Assembly: GCA_030039095.1 (NCBI GenBank)
Contig: JASHQP010000252.1
Span: 1-7,576 of the forward strand
DNA from: Streptosporangiaceae bacterium
Lineage (GTDB): Bacteria > Actinomycetota > Actinomycetes > Streptosporangiales > Streptosporangiaceae
Direction of reading: 5' to 3'
Length of the DNA stretch: 7,576 nucleotides
The notes beneath the pieces are model-generated. The model saw nothing but the letters and a program-made list of their open reading frames with translations. It ran no database searches and was not told the origin of the DNA. Shown here piece after piece: positions 1-6,733 of the stretch. Position numbers and translations under genes: made by a program. Positions within the stretch are counted from its first letter, which is position 1. Each line of letters begins with the position of its first letter.

Positions 1-1
1 G

Positions 2-868
2 GCGCTGCGGCGGCCGGAAGCCCGCGGCCGGTGGGGCGAAATGCAGCTGCGGCGGGTCGTCGAGATGGCCGGCATGAGCGCCAGGTGCGACTTTGACGAG
101 CAGGTGTCGGTGACCACCGACGACGGCACGATCCGCCCGGACATGGTGATCCGCCTGGCCGGGGGGAAGAACATCGTGGTGGACTCCAAGGTCTCCCTCG
201 CCGCCTACCTGGAGGCCGCCGAGACGACCGACGACACGGTGCGCGGGAACCGGCTGGACGCGCACGCCAGGCACCTGCGCGAGCATGTGGACCGGCTGGC
301 CGCGAAGGCCTACTGGGCCGCGCTCAGCCCCGCGCCGGAGTTCGTGGTGCTGTTCATCCCCGGCGAGGCGTTCCTGGCTCCCGCGCTCGAGCACGACCCG
401 GCGCTCCTGGAGCACGCGATCGCGCACAAGGTCCACATCGCCACCCCCACGACGCTGATCACCATGCTGCGCACCGCGCAGTACGCCTGGCAGCAGGAGG
501 CCCTGTCCGAGAACGCCCACGCGGTTTTTGACCTGGGGCGGGAACTTTATGACCGGATAGCGGGGATGGGCAGGCACATGGACGTGCTCGGCAAGGCCCT
601 GACGAACGCAGTGTCCAGCTACAACAAGACGATCGGCTCGCTGGAGAGCCGGGTGCTGGTGACCGCCCGTAAGCTGAGCCAGCTTGGCGTGGTCGAAGCG
701 GAACTCAGCGCGCCCACTCCGCTGGAGGAGACCGTGCGTGCCCTCTCCGCGGCCGACCTGATCCCGGATCCCGAATCCGAGCTCGTCGCCGGGCCAGGCT
801 CGGCGCGTGCCGACACGACCGCACCGCAGCTGGTCAGCGGGCCCCGGGCGATGGGCGCGGCCAGCTGA
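2..868 (+). CDS. rmuC: DNA recombination protein RmuC, 3' part (5' end outside window)
   Basis: The frame is open from the first base, so the gene begins upstream; 288 residues are visible. RmuC proteins limit inversion-type rearrangements between short inverted repeats and have a restriction-endonuclease-like fold. The visible part is the conserved RmuC domain: RGRWGEMQLRRVVEMAGM at the beginning, then RPDMVIRLAGGKNIVVDSK, which has the spacing of a PD-(D/E)xK nuclease core (the D of RPD and the DSK). Later come FVVLFIPGEAFLAPAL, TPTTLITMLRTAQYAWQQE and YNKTIGSLESRV, all typical of the family. Missing are the N-terminal membrane anchor and coiled coil, expected before the window. The internal ATG at 41 is not the start, because conserved family sequence lies before it. 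The last ~60 residues are a loose Ala/Pro-rich tail. The stop overlaps the ATG at 868 of the next frame by one base (TGATG), suggesting co-transcription. Confidence 0.95.
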   Translation, partial: ALRRPEARGRWGEMQLRRVVEMAGMSARCDFDEQVSVTTDDGTIRPDMVIRLAGGKNIVVDSKVSLAAYLEAAETTDDTVRGNRLDAHARHLREHVDRLAAKAYWAALSPAPEFVVLFIPGEAFLAPALEHDPALLEHAIAHKVHIATPTTLITMLRTAQYAWQQEALSENAHAVFDLGRELYDRIAGMGRHMDVLGKALTNAVSSYNKTIGSLESRVLVTARKLSQLGVVEAELSAPTPLEETVRALSAADLIPDPESELVAGPGSARADTTAPQLVSGPRAMGAAS

Positions 869-890
869 TGGCGGCGGGACCGCTGCGAAC

Positions 891-900
891 GGGAGGAGGG
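891..900 (+). promoter_or_regulatory. Strong Shine-Dalgarno that favours the TTG start at 907
   Basis: The run GGGAGGAGGG ends 6 nt before TTG 907 (core GGAGG at 892-896, 10 nt away). No comparable purine run precedes ATG 868, so this site decides the start chosen for the DUF6542 gene. Confidence 0.6.
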
Positions 901-906
901 AGCACG

Positions 907-1512
907 TTGCCGCAGGGGGAGCGGCCAGGCCGTCAGCAACCGGGCCGTCAGCAGCAAAGCTCGGCGCTTGCCGGAGAACCTGTGCAGCAGCCCGGCATCG
1001 TCGGCAACCCTCCGGCAACGCGGATGACGGCGCGGGGCGCGGTCGTGGCGATGTTCCTGCTGTTCCTGATGGGCACCCTGGCCGCCGGCTGGCTGCATCT
1101 CGAGCTGCTGGCCGGGCTGAGCTTTGTTGCGGGCTGCGCGCTGGCGGCTTACTACATCCGCCGGGACGCGCTGCTGGCGGCGGTGGTGACCCCGCCGCTG
1201 GTCTTCATGGTCGCCCTGGTCATCGCAGAGCTTCTGACCTCGCATGCGGACACCGTTCGCCACTCGCTGACCTCCGCCGCAGAAGGCATCGTTCTCACCC
1301 TGGCCGCGGTTGCGCCCTGGCTGTTCGGCGGCGTGGCCATCGGCCTGGTCATCTCGATGTTCCGCGGCCTGCCGCAGTGCGTCCGCGACCTGGGCGCGGA
1401 ACTGCGCGGCGATCTGGGCCGACGCGGGCCGCCGGCGCAGCGGGAGCCGTCAGTGCCGCACGACCCGCGTGATCCGCGTGATCCGCGCGGCACCGGCGGC
1501 GTACGGAGCTAG
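907..1512 (+). CDS. DUF6542-type four-helix membrane protein
   Basis: This is an integral membrane protein of unknown function. From the TTG start it has 201 residues: a Gln/Pro/Gly-rich cytoplasmic-looking N-terminus (~40 residues), four hydrophobic segments beginning near [57 protein letters not shown] and [20 protein letters not shown], then a charged tail. The MTARGAVV lead-in and the [16 protein letters not shown] stretch recall the actinobacterial DUF6542 family (in my recollection also found beside lytB2/ispH in Mycobacterium). Start choice: TTG at 907 has a strong Shine-Dalgarno run GGGAGGAGGG at 891-900. The in-frame ATG at 868, which overlaps the rmuC stop, has no visible ribosome site; that start would give 214 residues. 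The gene is probably in one transcript with rmuC. The C-terminal tail carries [11 protein letters not shown], from a 9-bp tandem repeat. No catalytic motif is visible. Confidence 0.8.
   Translation: MPQGERPGRQQPGRQQQSSALAGEPVQQPGIVGNPPATRMTARGAVVAMFLLFLMGTLAAGWLHLELLAGLSFVAGCALAAYYIRRDALLAAVVTPPLVFMVALVIAELLTSHADTVRHSLTSAAEGIVLTLAAVAPWLFGGVAIGLVISMFRGLPQCVRDLGAELRGDLGRRGPPAQREPSVPHDPRDPRDPRGTGGVRS
1460..1486 (+). repeat. Three 9-bp tandem units in the DUF6542 C-terminal tail
   Basis: Two perfect GTGATCCGC units (1469-1477 and 1478-1486) are preceded by a degenerate unit ACGACCCGC (1460-1468; three differences). The period keeps frame and yields the peptide repeat DPR-DPR-DPR just before the stop. 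Such in-frame units are likely length-variable by slippage; the tail is predicted to be disordered. Confidence 0.6.
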
Positions 1513-2459
1513 CCGCCCGCCGCGCCCTCCCGCAGTTCGTGCGGCAGCGCAAACACCATGCGTTCCGGCACTGCGTCTACTTCCTCGACGGTGCCGAACC
1601 CGCGCTCGCTGAGCCAGCCCAGGACTCCGGACACAAGGTCCTCGGGCACAGAGGCACCGCTGGTCACGCCGACGGTCACCACATCCTGGAGCCAGGCCGG
1701 ATCGACCGCGGAGGCATCATCCACCAGGTAGGCAGCGGGGGCGCCCGCGTCGAGTGCCACCTCGACCAGGCGGACCGAGTTGGACGAGTTCCGCGAGCCG
1801 ACGACGATGATCAGGTCGGCCTCGGCGGCGATCCGCTTCACGGCTGCCTGGCGGTTCTGGGTGGCGTAGCAGATGTCGTCGCTCGGCGGGTCGAGCAGCA
1901 TCGGGAAGCGCTCGCGAAGCGCGGCGACGGTCTCGTTCGTCTCGTCGACCGACAGCGTTGTCTGCGACAGCCAGACCACCTTGGCCGGGTCACGTATATC
2001 GATGTTCGCGCTGGCCTCGGGACGGTCCACGAGGTGGATCCGCGCCGGCGCCTCACCGGTGGTCCCGACGACCTCTTCGTGGCCCTCGTGCCCTATGAGC
2101 AGGATGTCGTAGTCCTGGGACGCGAACCGCTTGGCCTCGCTGTGCACCTTGGTGACCAGCGGGCACGTGGCGTCGATGATGTGCAGTCCGCGCTTGGCAG
2201 CCTCCTCGCGGACCTGCGGCGCCACTCCGTGGGCGGAGAACACGACCACCGAGCCCTCGGGAACTTCCTCGGCCTCGTCCACGAAGATCGCGCCGCGCTC
2301 CTCCAGTTCGCGCACTACGTGCGTGTTATGCACGATCTGCTTGCGGACGTAGACGGGGGCCCCATAGCGCTCCAGTGCCTTCTCCACGGTCTGCACCGCA
2401 CGGTCGACTCCCGCGCAGTAGCCGCGGGGCTTCGCGAGCAGGACGCGTCGGGTAGGCAT
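1509..2459 (-). CDS. ispH: 4-hydroxy-3-methylbut-2-enyl diphosphate reductase (IspH/LytB)
   Basis: IspH catalyses the last step of the MEP pathway, reducing HMBPP to IPP and DMAPP with a [4Fe-4S] cluster in the cytosol. With the ATG at 2459 the protein has 316 residues, normal for actinobacteria. All three cluster cysteines are present (numbering from this start): C15 in [12 protein letters not shown]99 in [11 protein letters not shown] and C197 in [11 protein letters not shown]. Substrate-site motifs are also intact: IVHN (His44), FSAHGV (His77), [11 protein letters not shown] (His127, Glu129), [14 protein letters not shown] and TSGASVPE. In-frame ATGs at 2468 and 2486 would add 3 or 9 residues; none of the three starts has a clear ribosome site, and I prefer 2459 because the family usually begins shortly before R-R-V-L-L. 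The gene converges on the DUF6542 gene and shares the CTAG stop; it is divergent from the 187-aa gene at 2685. Confidence 0.97.
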   Translation of the reverse strand: MPTRRVLLAKPRGYCAGVDRAVQTVEKALERYGAPVYVRKQIVHNTHVVRELEERGAIFVDEAEEVPEGSVVVFSAHGVAPQVREEAAKRGLHIIDATCPLVTKVHSEAKRFASQDYDILLIGHEGHEEVVGTTGEAPARIHLVDRPEASANIDIRDPAKVVWLSQTTLSVDETNETVAALRERFPMLLDPPSDDICYATQNRQAAVKRIAAEADLIIVVGSRNSSNSVRLVEVALDAGAPAAYLVDDASAVDPAWLQDVVTVGVTSGASVPEDLVSGVLGWLSERGFGTVEEVDAVPERMVFALPHELREGAAGG

Positions 2460-2684
2460 GACACCCATGGTAGGTGAACACGTCATGGATTCATCAAGCG
2501 CGCCCGAGCCAGCACTTGATCACTCAAATTGGCAACACATCGTGGTCTCGCTATTGCGCAGGCGTGCCAATTGACGAGAATCATCTCGCAGGCGTCATGA
2601 GCCGTCACCGTAACGCGACCGCCATGCTGCCATAAGCCACAAGGCGCGACGAGTTGCCGTACACGCCAGAGGGAGAAGATCACT
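2460..2684. promoter_or_regulatory. Divergent control region between ispH and the 187-aa protein gene
   Basis: This stretch of about 200 bp is visibly less GC-rich than the genes around it and must hold the starts of two opposite transcripts. I could not pick convincing -35/-10 pairs. A TTGACG at 2571-2576 (plus) lacks a good -10, and TTGCCA on the minus strand (complement of 2529-2534) also lacks one. What can be seen are dyads: AATTGGCA/TGCCAATT (2527-2534 and 2565-2572), ATCAAG/CTTGAT (2493-2498 and 2515-2520), CGAGA/TCTCG (2575-2579 and 2584-2588), and a direct repeat CGCAGGCGT at 2557-2565 and 2587-2595. A good ribosome site GGGAG at 2671-2675 serves the ATG at 2685. Confidence 0.45.
2527..2572. 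repeat. 8-bp perfect inverted repeat AATTGGCA / TGCCAATT
   Basis: The arms are at 2527-2534 and 2565-2572, separated by 30 bp. Each arm extends with TCA/TGA if one base is allowed to bulge. It lies midway between the two divergent starts, so it could be a paired operator or a long-loop stem; the sequence alone does not decide. Confidence 0.45.
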
Positions 2685-3248
2685 ATGCGCATCCCGCAGC
2701 AGGTCAGTGAACGCGTCAAGGAAGCTCCTGCGCAGGCCTTGCGGGCCGTGTTCTCCGGGATCGGCCAGGTGCTTCTCGTGGCGGACCGGATCAAGAGCCG
2801 GGCAGCGGAGCCGGACCGCGCCCCGTCCAGCCCAGCCGAGCCGTCGCCCCAGCCAACCGCCACCGTGGTGCGGGACGAGACCAAGTGGCGGTCGCTGGAC
2901 AAGACCGGGAACGTCAGGCTGATCCCCGGTCAGGACCCGTCCAAGGCTGCCGGGGCCATCGAGCCGAGTGAGGACACCGAGGCCGCGAGCATCGTCGCGC
3001 CCGAGCCAGTAGACGTACCGGGGCAAACGGCGACGGAGCAGCCCGCCGCCAAGGAAATGGCAGCAGCCTCGCTTCCGGTGCCGAACTATGACAGCCTGAC
3101 CATCCCCTCGCTGCGCGCCCGCCTCCGCAACCTCGATACGGCCCAGCTGCGCACGCTGCTCGACTACGAGAAGGCGCACGCCAGCCGGGGCGACGTGCTG
3201 ACGATGTTCGAGCGCCGCATCGCGAAGCTGGAGAGCGACGGAGCCTGA
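2685..3248 (+). CDS. Conserved actinobacterial protein, similar in layout to lipid-droplet-associated (Rv1109c-like) proteins
   Basis: The protein has 187 residues, three regions and no catalytic motif. Residues 1-40 form a probable amphipathic helix ([20 protein letters not shown], then a hydrophobic patch [16 protein letters not shown]). Residues 41-130 are a Pro/Ala/Glu-rich, low-complexity linker. Residues 130-184 are a compact helical domain with a conserved look: [19 protein letters not shown], then [19 protein letters not shown] and [13 protein letters not shown]. From memory, actinobacterial proteins directly upstream of xseA and divergent from ispH (Rv1109c in M. tuberculosis) share this 'YD-LT-LRARL-L-L-YE-H' domain and are often named lipid-droplet-associated; a DUF8129 assignment is possible but unchecked. 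Function is therefore tentative: the N-terminal helix could bind a lipid surface. ATG 2685 has GGGAG at 2671-2675. The stop is 7 bp before xseA, so the two are likely one operon. Confidence 0.8.
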   Translation: MRIPQQVSERVKEAPAQALRAVFSGIGQVLLVADRIKSRAAEPDRAPSSPAEPSPQPTATVVRDETKWRSLDKTGNVRLIPGQDPSKAAGAIEPSEDTEAASIVAPEPVDVPGQTATEQPAAKEMAAASLPVPNYDSLTIPSLRARLRNLDTAQLRTLLDYEKAHASRGDVLTMFERRIAKLESDGA

Positions 3249-3255
3249 CCGCACC

Positions 3256-4482
3256 ATGGCGCTGGAGACCACAGCGGAGTCGCCGGTCCCGGTCCGTACC
3301 GTGCTGCGGATGGTCGGGGAGTGGGTCGGCCGCCTGGGAAGGGTCTGGGTCGAGGGCCAGATCGCGGAGCTGAACCGGCGCGGCAACGCCGTGTTCCTGA
3401 CCCTGCGCGACCCGGTCGCCGCCGTCTCCGCCCGCGTGGTCTGCACCCGGGCGGTTTTCGACGCCAACGACCCGCCGCCGGCCGAGGGAGCCCGGGTGGT
3501 CATCTGGGCCCGGCCGGACTTCAACGTCGCCAGGGGGTCCTTCTCACTCACCGCGCTGGAGATCCGCGCCGTCGGCGTCGGCGAGCTGCTGGCCAGGCTG
3601 GAGCGGCTGCGGCGATCCCTGGCCGCCGAGGGGCTGTTCGCGGCAGAGCGCAAGCGTGCGTTGCCGTTCCTGCCCGGCATGGTCGGCCTGATCTGCGGAC
3701 GCAACTCAGCCGCCGAGCGGGACGTGCTCGAGAACGCGGCCCTGCGCTGGCCAGCAGTGCGGTTCCGGGTCGAGCAGGTCGCGGTGCAGGGCCCCTACGC
3801 CGTCGAGGAGATCGTCGCGGCGCTGCAGCGCCTGGACGCCGACGCGGCGGTCGAGGTGATCATCGTGACCCGCGGCGGCGGGTCGATCGAGGATCTTCTG
3901 CCATTCTCCGACGAGACGCTGATCAGGGAGGTGGCGGCGTGCCGGACCCCGGTGGTCAGCGCGATCGGGCACGAGCAGGACACGCCGATTCTTGACTACG
4001 TCGCGGACGTGCGGGCGTCGACACCGACCGACGCCGCGAGGCGGGTGGTGCCGGACGTCAGCGAGCAGCTTGCGCTCATCGCCCAGTTGCGCACCCGCGC
4101 CGCCAGGACCGTTGCGGGCAGGATCGACCGGGAGCTGGCCTGGCTTGCCGCCCTCGAGTCCAGGCCGGCGCTCGCCAATCCGGTTGGCGAAATAGAACGG
4201 CAGGCCGAACAGGTGACCGCGCTGACGCAGCGCGCGCGGCGCTGCCTTTCCGCGACCCTGGACCGGGCGAGTGACGACGTGAGCCACACGCGTGCCCGGC
4301 TGCTCGCCCTGTCACCAGCGGCGACGCTGCGCCGTGGCTACGCGATCGTGCAGCACGGCGATTCCAGCGTGGTTCGGTCGGCCGCCGAGGTGGCGCGCCA
4401 CGAGAAGCTGATCGTCCGCTTCGCCGATGACCAGCTAAAGGTCACCGCCGATCAGCAGCCAAACCCGGAGCCAAATCTATAG
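3256..4482 (+). CDS. xseA: Exodeoxyribonuclease VII large subunit
   Basis: XseA is the catalytic subunit of exonuclease VII, which with several copies of XseB degrades single-stranded DNA from both ends to oligonucleotides in the cytosol during mismatch repair and damage processing. The 408-residue length is normal for actinobacteria. Residues ~14-107 form the OB-fold DNA-binding domain ([32 protein letters not shown]). The catalytic domain follows, with [20 protein letters not shown] at 201-220, then [20 protein letters not shown] and [13 protein letters not shown] (235-267), the family signature. Residues ~268-350 are the long helical coiled-coil region rich in Arg/Glu/Leu, and [14 protein letters not shown] near 352-365 is the usual C-terminal segment. 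No key residue seems lost. The start ATG is 7 bp after the upstream stop; a weak GGAG at 3240-3243 lies in the end of that gene, consistent with coupled translation. Confidence 0.97.
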   Translation: MALETTAESPVPVRTVLRMVGEWVGRLGRVWVEGQIAELNRRGNAVFLTLRDPVAAVSARVVCTRAVFDANDPPPAEGARVVIWARPDFNVARGSFSLTALEIRAVGVGELLARLERLRRSLAAEGLFAAERKRALPFLPGMVGLICGRNSAAERDVLENAALRWPAVRFRVEQVAVQGPYAVEEIVAALQRLDADAAVEVIIVTRGGGSIEDLLPFSDETLIREVAACRTPVVSAIGHEQDTPILDYVADVRASTPTDAARRVVPDVSEQLALIAQLRTRAARTVAGRIDRELAWLAALESRPALANPVGEIERQAEQVTALTQRARRCLSATLDRASDDVSHTRARLLALSPAATLRRGYAIVQHGDSSVVRSAAEVARHEKLIVRFADDQLKVTADQQPNPEPNL

Positions 4483-4507
4483 CAAATCCGCCCGGTCCTA
4501 TTAACCA

Positions 4508-4539
4508 TTGCCGCGTTTCCAGCCCCCGGCATGCGGCAA
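4508..4539 (+). terminator. Possible hairpin terminator after xseA (no U-tract)
   Basis: TTGCCGC (4508-4514) pairs with GCGGCAA (4533-4539). Allowing a G-U and a further U-A pair, the stem is 9 bp with a 14-nt loop. It begins 25 nt after the xseA stop. No T-run follows (AGACAGCATT), so it would be a U-less actinobacterial-type terminator, or an RNA-end-stabilising hairpin. Its position between xseA and xseB fits the idea that the two genes are not simply co-transcribed. Confidence 0.35.
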
Positions 4540-4574
4540 AGACAGCATTCTCTCGGCACTTAAATAGCGGGGGA

Positions 4575-4688
4575 ATGGCTCGCAGCCTTTTCCGCGACGA
4601 CGTTCACCCGCTGCCGCCCGGCGCTGTGCTGTACGCGCAGCTGATCAGGCCAGCCCTGCTGAGCAAGCGCGCTAGGGTGAGATCGTGA
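4575..4688 (+). CDS. Possible 37-aa micro-ORF overlapping the xseB start
   Basis: ATG at 4575 opens a 37-codon frame beginning MARSLFRDDVHPLPPGAV and ending in TGA at 4686-4688. This TGA overlaps the xseB start as GTGA, an arrangement typical of translational coupling. About 80% of its third positions are G or C, similar to real genes here. Against it: the G-run before the ATG is too close to act as a good ribosome site, the peptide is unrecognised, and in high-GC DNA short open frames arise by chance. It could be a leader peptide, a remnant or nothing. Confidence 0.2.
   Translation: MARSLFRDDVHPLPPGAVLYAQLIRPALLSKRARVRS
4673..4678 (+). promoter_or_regulatory. Candidate -10 box TAGGGT for a leaderless xseB transcript
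   Basis: TAGGGT fits the actinobacterial TANNNT -10 pattern and ends 6 nt before the GTG at 4685, so a start 7 nt downstream would fall on the first base of the start codon. No clear -35 is seen 16-18 bp upstream, which is common for such promoters. The same bases (GGGTGAG, 4675-4681) could instead be a close, weak ribosome site on a longer transcript. Confidence 0.4.
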
Positions 4689-4939
4689 CGGCAGCCGAGA
4701 GCGGCGACGCACCGACCCAGGCCCAGCGGCCGCCCTATGAGCAGGCGCGCGACGAACTGGCCGAGCTGGTCAAACGCCTCGAGGCCGGCGGGCTGACCCT
4801 CGAGCAGTCCCTGCAGCTGTGGGAGCGCGGGGAGCGCCTCGCGGCGGTGTGCACCGAGTGGCTCGAGGGCGCGCGCGCCCGGCTCGCCGAGGCCATGGCA
4901 CAGCGGGATGACGGCAGCGACCCGCAGGCGCCATTCTGA
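4685..4939 (+). CDS. xseB: Exodeoxyribonuclease VII small subunit
   Basis: XseB binds the long helical region of XseA and is needed in several copies per catalytic subunit for active exonuclease VII. The 84-residue protein has the family core: after a non-conserved N-terminus (~17 residues), YEQARDELAELVKRLEAGG (18-36), LTLEQSLQLWERGERLAAVC (37-56), then a second helix (TEWLEGARARLAEAM). This two-helix pattern with LE-GG-L-LE-SL-L-E-G is diagnostic. GTG at 4685 is chosen because the codons before it run into a stop or another frame, and because a TAGGGT box sits just before it. Unusually, it is 202 bp from xseA rather than overlapping or adjacent. It converges on the TetR gene, with 33 bp between the two stops and no clear hairpin between them. 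Confidence 0.95.
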   Translation: MTAAESGDAPTQAQRPPYEQARDELAELVKRLEAGGLTLEQSLQLWERGERLAAVCTEWLEGARARLAEAMAQRDDGSDPQAPF

Positions 4940-4972
4940 CCGGCAGAACAACCCCTTCGACCGGCCTCGACG

Positions 4973-5584
4973 CTACCGTCGTGACGACTCGAGCCGCGAC
5001 AGGACCTGAATCACGCCGTCGGCTATCTTCCTGGAGTGCTCGGCGTCCTCGCTGAGCGCCAATTCGGCGCCGCAGAGCCCCAGCGCGCCGGTCATCACGA
5101 TCGCGACGGCCTGGTCCAGGGGCTCTTCGCTGCGGACGAAGAATTCGGTGTTCATCCGCACCCAGTCGGCGATCCGCTGCTGCCGGACGAGGTCGAACCC
5201 TGGCGGGCCACCGCCGCTGGTGAACAGCCGGAACAACTCGCGCTGCTCGACGCATACGGCGAGGTACTCGCGCGCGCCGACCAGAAAGAGCTGCTTGGGG
5301 TCGGTGACTCCGGCGTCGCGTGCGCGGCGGACGGCGACCCGGGTCCGCTCGGCGTGCTCGTTGTTGAGTTCCTCGAACAACGTGAGGAATAGATCGGCTT
5401 TTCCGGAGAAATGGTGATAAAGGCTGCCGACACTCGCGCCCGCCTTGTTCACGATGTCGGTCACCCCCGCCTGGGCGTAGCCCTCGGTGGTGAAGACCTC
5501 GCGCGCTGCCGCTAGCAGGGCAGTCCGGGTCGCGGCACCGCGTTCGGACGCCCTCGCGGCCGGATGTGCCTCGTCAGTTGTCAT
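4973..5584 (-). CDS. TetR/AcrR-family transcriptional regulator
   Basis: This 203-residue one-component regulator has an N-terminal DNA-binding helix-turn-helix (about 17-63) with the usual family pattern: [36 protein letters not shown], then [13 protein letters not shown]. Residues ~75-203 are the helical ligand-binding and dimer domain, too variable to suggest a ligand; it contains a 'GGGPPGFD' loop and two or three cysteines. ATG 5584 is chosen since the open frame continues far upstream on this strand only as the complement of glpX. A GTG at 5599 is an alternative start. The gene is divergent from glpX with 108 bp between start codons, so self-regulation and control of glpX are both plausible by inference. 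It is not a gene I remember from this conserved neighbourhood: I recall a DUF4245 gene near xseB/glpX in relatives, so it may be a local insertion. Confidence 0.93.
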   Translation of the reverse strand: MTTDEAHPAARASERGAATRTALLAAAREVFTTEGYAQAGVTDIVNKAGASVGSLYHHFSGKADLFLTLFEELNNEHAERTRVAVRRARDAGVTDPKQLFLVGAREYLAVCVEQRELFRLFTSGGGPPGFDLVRQQRIADWVRMNTEFFVRSEEPLDQAVAIVMTGALGLCGAELALSEDAEHSRKIADGVIQVLSRLESSRR

Positions 5585-5637
5585 GCGGATTCGCAGCACC
5601 CCTTCGCGGCCAAGGCGGCGGTCCTCGTCCAGGCTAC

Positions 5638-5647
5638 GCGGGCCCGC
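5638..5647. promoter_or_regulatory. Perfect 10-bp palindrome GCGGGCCCGC, candidate operator
   Basis: The palindrome lies between the divergent TetR and glpX starts, inside what would be the spacer upstream of the glpX -10 candidate at 5655-5660. TetR-family operators are palindromes near their own gene, usually 15-20 bp, so this could be the core. Beyond the 10 bp the flanks hardly match (one further pair), and GC palindromes arise often in this DNA, so confidence is low. Confidence 0.3.
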
Positions 5648-5654
5648 CGATGCA

Positions 5655-5660
5655 TAAGAT
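5655..5660 (+). promoter_or_regulatory. Candidate -10 box TAAGAT for glpX
   Basis: TAAGAT matches TANNNT in a short AT-rich island (TGCATAAGATTTCA). A transcription start near 5667 would leave a ~26-nt leader including the ribosome site GGGAAGGG at 5678-5685 before GTG 5693. No TTGACA-like -35 is seen at the right spacing. Confidence 0.4.
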
Positions 5661-5692
5661 TTCACCACGGCGACCACGGGAAGGGCCTCCTT

Positions 5693-6733
5693 GTGACCGA
5701 GAATCAGATCGCTGCTGGCACGGCCGACCTGCCGGAGCCGCCGGCCAGTGCGCCAGACCGTAACCTCGCGCTCGAACTGGTGCGTGTAGCCGAGGCCGGC
5801 GCGCTGGCCGCGGCGCGCTGGGTGGGCCGAGGCGACAAGAACGGGGCCGATGGCGCGGCCGTGCACGCGATGCGCATGCTCATCAACACGGTGTCGATGG
5901 ATGGCGTGGTCGTGATCGGCGAGGGCGAGAAGGACCAGGCGCCGATGCTGTTCAACGGCGAACAGGTCGGTGACGGCAGCGGCCCCGCCTGCGACGTGGC
6001 GGTGGATCCGATCGACGGCACCCGGCTGTGCGCGAACGGCATGCCGAACGCGATCTCCGTCCTCGCCGTGAGCGCCCGCGGTTCCATGTACGACCCGTCC
6101 GCGGTGTTCTACATGTCCAAGCTGGTCACTGGCCAGGAGGCGGCGGACGCCGTGGACATCGACGCCCCGGCCGCGCAGAACGTCGCGGCGGTCGCGCGCG
6201 CCAAGCACTGCTCGCCGCACGACGTGACGGTGATCATCCTGGACCGGCCGCGGCATCAGGAGCTGATCGAGGAGGTGCGCGCGGCCGGCGCACGGATCAA
6301 GCTAATCACCGACGGCGACGTGGCCGGCGCGATCATGGCGGCACGCGACGGGACCGGCATCGACCTGCTGCTCGGGACCGGCGGCACGCCGGAGGGCATC
6401 ATCGCGGCGTGCGCGATCAAGTGCCTGGGCGGTGTGATCCTGGGCAAGCTCGCGCCCCGCGACGAGGCCGAGCGGGACCGCGCCATCGACGCCGGGCACG
6501 ACCTGGACCGGGTGCTGTCCACCGACGACCTCGTCGCGTCCGACGACGCGTTCTTCGCGGCGACCGGGATCACCGACGGCGAGCTGATGGCGGGCGTGCG
6601 GTACCGCTCCGGCGGCGCGGCCACGCACTCGCTGGTCATGCGCGCGCGGTCGGGCACGCTGCGCAACATCCACAGCGAGCACCAGCTCTGGAAGCTCCGG
6701 GCCTACAGCGCGGTCAACTTCGACGGCGATTGA
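5693..6733 (+). CDS. glpX: Class II fructose-1,6-bisphosphatase (GlpX)
   Basis: GlpX hydrolyses fructose 1,6-bisphosphate to fructose 6-phosphate, the committed gluconeogenic step, in the cytosol with a divalent metal. It is the usual FBPase of actinobacteria. From GTG 5693 it has 346 residues, normal for the family. Metal and phosphate residues are all visible: D48 in [17 protein letters not shown]77/E79 in [14 protein letters not shown]105 and D108 in VAVDPIDGT, and E234 in [18 protein letters not shown]. Also typical are [45 protein letters not shown] and the end [11 protein letters not shown]. The start is chosen from GGGAAGGG at 5678-5685 and because family similarity begins shortly after it; the frame is open upstream to an ATG at 5564, but that would overlap the TetR gene. 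After DGT it reads [10 protein letters not shown] rather than the TTL-x-x-K-G-M form I recall in related species. Its 3' end overlaps the DUF1707 gene by 20 bp. Confidence 0.96.
   Translation: MTENQIAAGTADLPEPPASAPDRNLALELVRVAEAGALAAARWVGRGDKNGADGAAVHAMRMLINTVSMDGVVVIGEGEKDQAPMLFNGEQVGDGSGPACDVAVDPIDGTRLCANGMPNAISVLAVSARGSMYDPSAVFYMSKLVTGQEAADAVDIDAPAAQNVAAVARAKHCSPHDVTVIILDRPRHQELIEEVRAAGARIKLITDGDVAGAIMAARDGTGIDLLLGTGGTPEGIIAACAIKCLGGVILGKLAPRDEAERDRAIDAGHDLDRVLSTDDLVASDDAFFAATGITDGELMAGVRYRSGGAATHSLVMRARSGTLRNIHSEHQLWKLRAYSAVNFDGD

Noticed and set aside
619..1263. 214-codon minus-strand frame opposite rmuC and the DUF6542 gene
   Set aside because: Antisense to two recognisable genes, with a low-complexity Arg/Gln-rich product.
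1539..2477. 312-codon plus-strand frame opposite ispH
   Set aside because: It is the exact antisense of a full, motif-complete ispH; its translation is His/Asp/Arg-rich without any family pattern, as expected of a GC-rich shadow frame.
2595..3704. 369-codon minus-strand frame
   Set aside because: It runs antisense across the 187-aa gene and the xseA 5' half, whose conserved domains and ribosome site show the true strand; the translation is Arg/Ser-rich shadow sequence.
4938..4965. Repeated GACCGGC between xseB and the TetR gene as a terminator
   Set aside because: The two copies (4938-4944 and 4959-4965) are direct, not inverted, so they cannot form the stem of a terminator.
5564..5692. ATG start of glpX at 5564
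   Set aside because: It would overlap the TetR coding start and add 43 residues not seen in the family; GTG 5693 has a clear ribosome site.
5585..6256. Upstream extension of the TetR frame to 427 residues
   Set aside because: The added part is the complement of the glpX start region and has no domain; TetR proteins begin shortly before the helix-turn-helix, which fits ATG 5584.
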